Of a stretch of 9,300 nucleotides of DNA, positions 6,001 through 9,300 are shown in pieces (position 1 is the first letter of the stretch; each line of letters begins with the position of its first letter). The position numbers and the translations under genes were made by a program. Under the pieces are notes generated by a model. That model worked only from the letters and a program-made list of their open reading frames with translations. It made no database searches and had not been told where the DNA came from. Source of the DNA: Candidatus Bathyarchaeota archaeon (GTDB taxonomy: Archaea > Thermoproteota > Bathyarchaeia > Bathyarchaeales > Bathyarchaeaceae); assembly GCA_020346825.1 (NCBI GenBank), contig CP070791.1:1167255-1176554 (forward strand), given 5' to 3'.

Positions 6001-6165
6001 TTAGTCTCCACTCGCCAGATTCAGGTCATAATCTACTCGCGTCATGTCTACCTGAAGCAGTTTTGGGCCGTTCCCCACATTTTTGGGGCATTTGCATTCA
6101 AAACATCCGTTGCACATGTCGCAGCAACCGCTTTGCTTCATGACTTCTTCTAGTGTTTCAGACAA
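6001..6165 (-). CDS. Small cysteine-rich protein, candidate metal or Fe-S protein
   Basis: A 54-residue frame lies between korB and the methyltransferase, on the same strand. The start is probably TTG 6165, with GGGAG 6 nt upstream; ATG 6141 (residue 9) is an alternative with no ribosome binding site. Six cysteines cluster at residues 14, 15, 18, 21, 24 and 26: C-C-x2-C-x2-C-x2-C-x-C-P, followed by a KNVGNGPKL segment and an acidic tail. The closing CP recalls 4Fe-4S ferredoxins, but the spacing is not the standard CxxCxxCxxxCP, and zinc binding is equally possible. I do not recognise the family. It begins 62 nt after the korB stop, so a link to the ferredoxin oxidoreductase (electron acceptor, assembly factor or regulator) is a reasonable inference from position only. 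It ends in TAA. Confidence 0.6.
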   Translation of the reverse strand: MSETLEEVMKQSGCCDMCNGCFECKCPKNVGNGPKLLQVDMTRVDYDLNLASGD

Positions 6166-6227
6166 GTTGGTCTCCCCCCAGAATGGTTTCCATCTTCATC
6201 TATAAGGGATTTCCTCTCTGGTGTGTA

Positions 6228-7085
6228 TCATTCGAATTCAGTCATGAGAGTTCCTATGTTTATGTCCTCAATCTTTTGTCTTGCCAAGGGGGTCTCTGCT
6301 ATTTGTTGCAACTCATCTTCATAGGTAGGTCTGATCTCCTTGTAGAAAAGCCCTATGGGAATGTGGTCATTCCACTCCAATGATTTCAAGAATGCTGCTT
6401 GTTTGTTTGTGGTATCATGATTTGTTTCTTCTAGTTTGTAGACTCTCTCCGAGAACCATTTGTAAGTGTTTTTGCGATTGAATGTGACACAGGGTTGCAA
6501 AACGTCTACGAGCGCGAATCCATTGTGTCTCACACCATCCACTATCAGTTTTGTAAGGTGTTTCATCTCCTTTGAGAAGCCTCTGGAAATGTAGGTTGCT
6601 CCTGAAGCAATTGCTAATGCTATCGGGTTTATTGGCATTTCGATGACCCCTGTTGGAGTTGATTTTGTGGCATACCCTTTATCACTGGTAGGAGATGTCT
6701 GCCCAGTTGTTAAGCCGTAGACTTGGTTGTTGGTGACGATGTAGGCAATGTTCAGGTTTCTTCTCATGGCATGTACAAAATGACCGACTCCTATTCCATA
6801 TCCGTCGCCATCTCCACCGACAGCAACTACTGTCAAACTGTTGTTAGCTAGCCTTGCTCCAGTCGCGATGGGCAATGGTCTTCCGTGGATGCTGTGAAAC
6901 CCGTAGGTGTTGACCCAGTGAGGCATCTTTGAGGAGCATCCAATCCCGGAGAAGATAGCAACATTGTGTGTTTTAAGATTTAATTCAACGATAGCTTTCT
7001 TCAGAGAATGCCAAATGGGGAAATTCCCACATCCTGGACACCAGTTGGGTTGTCCTACGGTTTTTAAGTCAGCTAATTCAACCAT
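6228..7085 (-). CDS. korB: 2-oxoacid:ferredoxin oxidoreductase, beta subunit
   Basis: A 285-residue TPP- and 4Fe-4S-binding catalytic subunit. With KorA it converts 2-oxoacids and CoA to acyl-CoA and CO2 with reduced ferredoxin, in the cytosol. The cluster ligands are visible as CPGCG (C16, C19), GIGCS (C50) and LQPC (C199), the same pattern as the two-subunit Sulfolobus enzymes. The TPP/Mg motif is GGDGD (90-94) with NNQVYGLTTGQ (119-129). K53 matches by position a lysine linked to substrate carboxylate recognition in the Sulfolobus enzyme. The exact 2-oxoacid cannot be settled: 2-oxoglutarate, pyruvate or broad range are possible. The start overlaps the korA end by 8 bp and has a perfect GGAGGTGAT ribosome binding site, indicating translational coupling and balanced subunits. 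It ends in TGA. Confidence 0.95.
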   Translation of the reverse strand: MVELADLKTVGQPNWCPGCGNFPIWHSLKKAIVELNLKTHNVAIFSGIGCSSKMPHWVNTYGFHSIHGRPLPIATGARLANNSLTVVAVGGDGDGYGIGVGHFVHAMRRNLNIAYIVTNNQVYGLTTGQTSPTSDKGYATKSTPTGVIEMPINPIALAIASGATYISRGFSKEMKHLTKLIVDGVRHNGFALVDVLQPCVTFNRKNTYKWFSERVYKLEETNHDTTNKQAAFLKSLEWNDHIPIGLFYKEIRPTYEDELQQIAETPLARQKIEDINIGTLMTEFE

Positions 7086-8829
7086 TATACATCACCTCCC
7101 TTATCATCTGGCAAATCTCAGTCGGAAAGAATTGTCTTCCATCGTACTTCAGAATTTTGTGCTCAACTTCTTTTCCAGTCTTTTCTCTTATCAGATTGGC
7201 CAACTGTGCTGTCTTGTTATTCTCCACGACCACTGTTTTCTTTGATGTGTCGATTGTTCTTGATATGATGTCTGCGGGAAATGGATTGAGATACACTATC
7301 TGCAGGAAATTTGTTCTTATTTCGTCATGAGCAAGAAGTCTTATGGCCTCTTTTATAGGTCCCTTCGTGGAGCCCCAGGCGATGATCGTCACTTCTGCGT
7401 CCTGTGGACCGAAGAGTTCAGGCTCTGGCACTTCTTTTTTTGCTTGCTCAAATTTTCTGAACCTTTTGTCCATCATTCTTGTTCTCACGGTTTTGTCTTC
7501 GCTTAAGTATCCCGTTTCGTCATGCTCGTTTCCAGTTGCTGTAAAAATGCCTCCCTCTTGAGAGGGAATGGCCCTTGGGGAGATTCCTGTTTCAGTGAAT
7601 TCGTATCGTTTGAATTCCCCAATTTTTTCTAGCTCTTCATCATTTAGTAAAGACCCTCTTTCTATCTTGATTTCGCTCACTTCGAATTTCTCGGCGGTCT
7701 TATGGCTTTCTGAAAGATATTTGTCCAGAAGAAGAATCACTGGGCATTGATACTTCTCCGCAAGATTGAAGGCTTCAATAGTTCTGTAAAAGCACTCTTC
7801 AACGTCTCCAGGAGCGATCACAAATCTTGGGAAATCGCCTTGAGAAGCGTGGAGAATGAACTTCAAGTCTCCTTGCTCGGTGCGGGTTGGAAGTCCAGTG
7901 CTTGGTCCAGGTCGCTGACACACTACAACTACTATGGGAGTTTCAGTTATTGCAGCAAGGCCGAGGGCTTCAGACATGAGGGAGAATCCTCCTCCAGAGG
8001 TAGCTGTCATAGCTCTTGCCCCAGCGAAACCAGCTCCAATGGCCATGTTTATTGCTGCAATTTCGTCTTCAGTGTGCTTCACAACCATACCAAAACTTCT
8101 TTCTTGAGCTGCCATAAAATGGAGTATCGACGATGAGGGCGTCATTGGGTAGGCAGAGTAGAATTTGCATCCAGCCTTCACCGCTCCCAGACCCACCGCT
8201 TCGTTGCCCGTTAGTAGCATCCGCTTCTTTCCATCGACTTCAGGCAATTCACGCCTGAAATCCTTCTCTATGGCTTTGCATTTCACATAGTCGTAGCCCA
8301 GTTTTGCAGCCTTGATGTTGAAATCGATGGTGTCCCTAGCTTTTCCCTGAAAAACGTCTCTCATGACGCTCGAAATCCTAGCAAAGTCAAAGCCGATGAG
8401 TGCAACTGACGCACCCAGGGCAACAGAGTTCATCATTATTCTTCTTCCGCCAGACTCTTCAGCGAGTCTAAGCAACGGAACATTGTACAGCCTAACGTCT
8501 TTTCTTCCCAAATCCTCTTCAATCAAGGAAATCTTATCCCCGTCATATAATATTGCACCTCCAAGCACCAACTCATCCTCGTGTCTATCAATTGTCTCTC
8601 TGTTCAAGGCTACAAGCAAGTCCACCTTCTTCAGATGGGAGAAAACCTCTTCAACCTTGGCTATGACCTGATATGTGTTGTGACCTCCTCTTATGAGCGA
8701 AGGATATTCAATATGGTCAAAAACATGCAAACCTGCCCTAGAACAGACCTTCGAAAAGATGAACCCTGTAGTCATGATTCCGTAGCCTGCACCACCACCA
8801 ATCTTCCATGAAAGACCGCCAACTCCCAT
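7078..8829 (-). CDS. korA: 2-oxoacid:ferredoxin oxidoreductase, fused gamma-alpha subunit
   Basis: A 583-residue chain. Residues about 7-185 are the gamma domain (IGGGAGYGIMTTG at 10-22, EYPSLIRGGHNT at 41-52). From about 204 follows the alpha domain with YPMTP at 227-231, the motif that in characterised archaeal enzymes contacts the 2-oxoacid and CoA side; TATSGGG at 275-281; and the CQRPGPSTGLPTRTEQGDL stretch at 304-322. A transketolase-C-like domain runs from about 478 to the end. The fusion and the absence of a delta (ferredoxin) gene nearby fit the two-subunit archaeal type. Start ATG 8829 has GAGGG 7 nt upstream and places the gamma motif correctly. It is the first gene of a minus-strand operon with korB and probably the next two genes, with its own TATA box. 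It ends in TGA inside korB. Confidence 0.95.
   Translation of the reverse strand: MGVGGLSWKIGGGAGYGIMTTGFIFSKVCSRAGLHVFDHIEYPSLIRGGHNTYQVIAKVEEVFSHLKKVDLLVALNRETIDRHEDELVLGGAILYDGDKISLIEEDLGRKDVRLYNVPLLRLAEESGGRRIMMNSVALGASVALIGFDFARISSVMRDVFQGKARDTIDFNIKAAKLGYDYVKCKAIEKDFRRELPEVDGKKRMLLTGNEAVGLGAVKAGCKFYSAYPMTPSSSILHFMAAQERSFGMVVKHTEDEIAAINMAIGAGFAGARAMTATSGGGFSLMSEALGLAAITETPIVVVVCQRPGPSTGLPTRTEQGDLKFILHASQGDFPRFVIAPGDVEECFYRTIEAFNLAEKYQCPVILLLDKYLSESHKTAEKFEVSEIKIERGSLLNDEELEKIGEFKRYEFTETGISPRAIPSQEGGIFTATGNEHDETGYLSEDKTVRTRMMDKRFRKFEQAKKEVPEPELFGPQDAEVTIIAWGSTKGPIKEAIRLLAHDEIRTNFLQIVYLNPFPADIISRTIDTSKKTVVVENNKTAQLANLIREKTGKEVEHKILKYDGRQFFPTEICQMIREVMYNG
7091..7099 (-). promoter_or_regulatory. 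Perfect Shine-Dalgarno of korB
   Basis: On the minus strand GGAGGTGAT, fully complementary to the archaeal 16S rRNA 3' end, stands 5 nt before ATG 7085, inside the last codons of korA. It fixes the korB start and gives the reference for the GGTGAT sites used by other genes here. Confidence 0.85.
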
Positions 8830-8857
8830 TCGAGTCCCTCTTGCATAACCTCTAGAG

Positions 8858-8875
8858 AAAAAAACTTAAAAAATT
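8858..8875 (-). promoter_or_regulatory. TATA box / T-tracts upstream of korA
   Basis: On the minus strand AATTTTTTAAG (8875-8865) is TATA-like and predicts transcription start near 8843, about 15 nt before the korA ATG. The T6 (8873-8868) and T7 (8864-8858) runs could also end transcripts coming from the Lon-family gene, as archaeal terminators are often plain T-tracts. Upstream on the minus strand is CATGCGTG, shared with the kinase-aminotransferase promoter. Confidence 0.45.
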
Positions 8876-8888
8876 AATGCACGCATGC

Positions 8889-8926
8889 CGCGCGCACGTT
8901 GGTCTCGTTTTCTTGGCGCGCGCACG
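8889..8926. repeat. Direct repeat of CGCGCGCACG upstream of korA
   Basis: CGCGCGCACG occurs at 8889-8898 and again exactly at 8917-8926, 28 bp apart, within the 156-bp gap between the Lon-family gene and korA. The preceding ATGCACGCATGC (8877-8888) is also strictly alternating purine-pyrimidine. The remaining gap to 8985 shows no gene; a tRNA T-arm look-alike there does not fold. Confidence 0.45.
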
Positions 8927-8985
8927 GTGTAACGGGGGTTCAAATCCAATCTATGGCACACATCTGCCTTGCTGTAAACAGCGGG

Positions 8986-9300
8986 TTATCGTTTTTCCTC
9001 TTCTCTGTTTTTCCTTCTTCTCTTAACAACGAACTCAGGAAAACTTGTAAGCTTTTCCGCCATTGCTTTCAGGGTTTTGTCCACTTCATAGTTTATAGTT
9101 CCTTCTGTGAATGATCCGTCTGGCCGCCTTGCGCCCGCTTTGACTCCTGTAAGAATCTCAATACCTTGATCGATGTTTTCTACAGAGTGAATATGAAACT
9201 TTCCTTCTCGAACAGCTTCCACCACTTCCTCCTTCAGCATAAGGTTTTGCACATTGCTCTAAGGGATCAGAACCCCTTGCCTTCCTGTGAGGCCTTTGGC
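8986..9300 (-). CDS. Lon-family (S16) protease, C-terminal part, with in-frame TAG; 5' end outside window
   Basis: The minus-strand frame enters from base 9300 and ends with TAA at 8986-8988. It reads AKGLTGRQGVLIP, then TAG (9261-9259), then SNVQNLML...VREGKFHIHSV...GIEILTGVKAG and 50 more residues. The whole string is the conserved C-terminus of Lon-type proteases (TGRQGV-IP--NV-NLML, EGKFHI-(S/P)V--ID-GIEILTG), ending in a basic/acidic tail. The Ser-Lys dyad and ATPase lie upstream, outside the window. Homology continues in the same frame on both sides of the TAG, so this is one gene with a stop codon at a single position: readthrough, pyrrolysine, a mutation or a base error. The GTG at 9252 has no ribosome binding site, so a separate gene starting there is unlikely. 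korA follows 157 nt downstream on the same strand. Confidence 0.85.
9259..9261 (-). other. In-frame amber codon in the Lon-family gene
   Basis: TAG lies between the codons for VLIP and SNVQNL, at a position of the Lon C-terminal domain that I recall as variable and often basic. One base change from AAG, CAG, GAG, TAC or TAT would produce it. The flanking frame is intact. Confidence 0.7.

Noticed and set aside
7747..8136. 129-codon plus-strand open frame opposite korA
   Set aside because: It is antisense to the conserved alpha domain of KorA, rich in Ser and Cys from reversed codons, with no recognisable domain.
8926..8965. tRNA T-arm look-alike: GGGGGTTCAAATCC followed by CTATGGCA
   Set aside because: The T-stem would be GGGGG with CCAAT, which does not pair, and no acceptor partner or anticodon arm is found upstream. 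At most a tRNA remnant; chance is likely.
8971..8982. GCTGT-AA-ACAGC inverted repeat just after the Lon-family stop, as a terminator
   Set aside because: The stem is short, no T-run follows on the minus strand, and hairpin-type terminators are not standard in archaea. The T-tracts at 8858-8873 are better candidates.
8986..9252. Separate 88-residue gene starting at GTG 9252
   Set aside because: The same frame continues upstream of the TAG with conserved Lon-family sequence, and no ribosome binding site precedes the GTG. It is the tail of the Lon-family gene.
1..9300. CRISPR array, insertion sequence, integrase or phage genes
   Set aside because: No regularly spaced repeats, terminal inverted repeats or transposase/integrase motifs were seen; the genes are of housekeeping or metabolic type.

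Overview
The window looks archaeal. The signs are: an initiator tRNA-Met gene interrupted by an intron with a bulge-helix-bulge splice motif, a two-subunit 2-oxoacid:ferredoxin oxidoreductase with fused gamma-alpha chain, a Bat-type HTH regulator, A/T-rich TATA boxes upstream of genes, and ribosome binding sites of the form GG(AGG)TGAT, complementary to the archaeal 16S 3' end. A Bathyarchaeia-like or related Thermoproteota/TACK lineage is my best guess; it is an inference from gene types, not proof. Nothing points to a phage, plasmid or insertion sequence.

Layout. Minus strand, 1-1294: 5' part of a large fusion protein (small-molecule kinase joined to a class-III aminotransferase/phospho-lyase) that runs off the left edge. 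A 205-bp divergent intergenic region follows, with a TATA box, a 12-bp palindrome, a 15-nt direct repeat and GC-rich alternating tracts. Plus strand, 1500-2975: GatB of the tRNA-dependent amidotransferase. Minus strand, 2972-3205: a 77-residue two-helix membrane protein whose stop overlaps the gatB stop. Plus strand, 3405-3496: initiator tRNA-Met with a 14-nt intron. Minus strand, 3567-4412: four-CBS-domain protein, divergent from an HTH regulator at 4550-5182 (+); both appear to use one shared TATA region.

The right half is a minus-strand series read from right to left: the C-terminal end of a Lon-family protease (interrupted by an in-frame TAG), a promoter region, korA (8829-7078), korB (7085-6228, overlapping korA and carrying a perfect Shine-Dalgarno), an unrecognised 54-residue cysteine-rich protein (6165-6001) and a class I SAM methyltransferase (5924-5292). 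KorAB oxidatively decarboxylates 2-oxoacids to acyl-CoA while reducing ferredoxin. The small cysteine protein is a plausible metal or Fe-S partner.

Most interesting items: (1) the in-frame amber codon in the Lon-family gene, a candidate pyrrolysine or readthrough site, or else a lesion; (2) the undescribed small CxxCxxCxxCxC protein behind korB; (3) the 14-nt intron in the initiator tRNA; (4) short alternating purine-pyrimidine/GCGCGC tracts that recur in intergenic DNA, several directly upstream of TATA boxes; (5) a 15-nt repeat spaced 22 bp directly in front of gatB. No stretch without a gene exceeds 300 bases.
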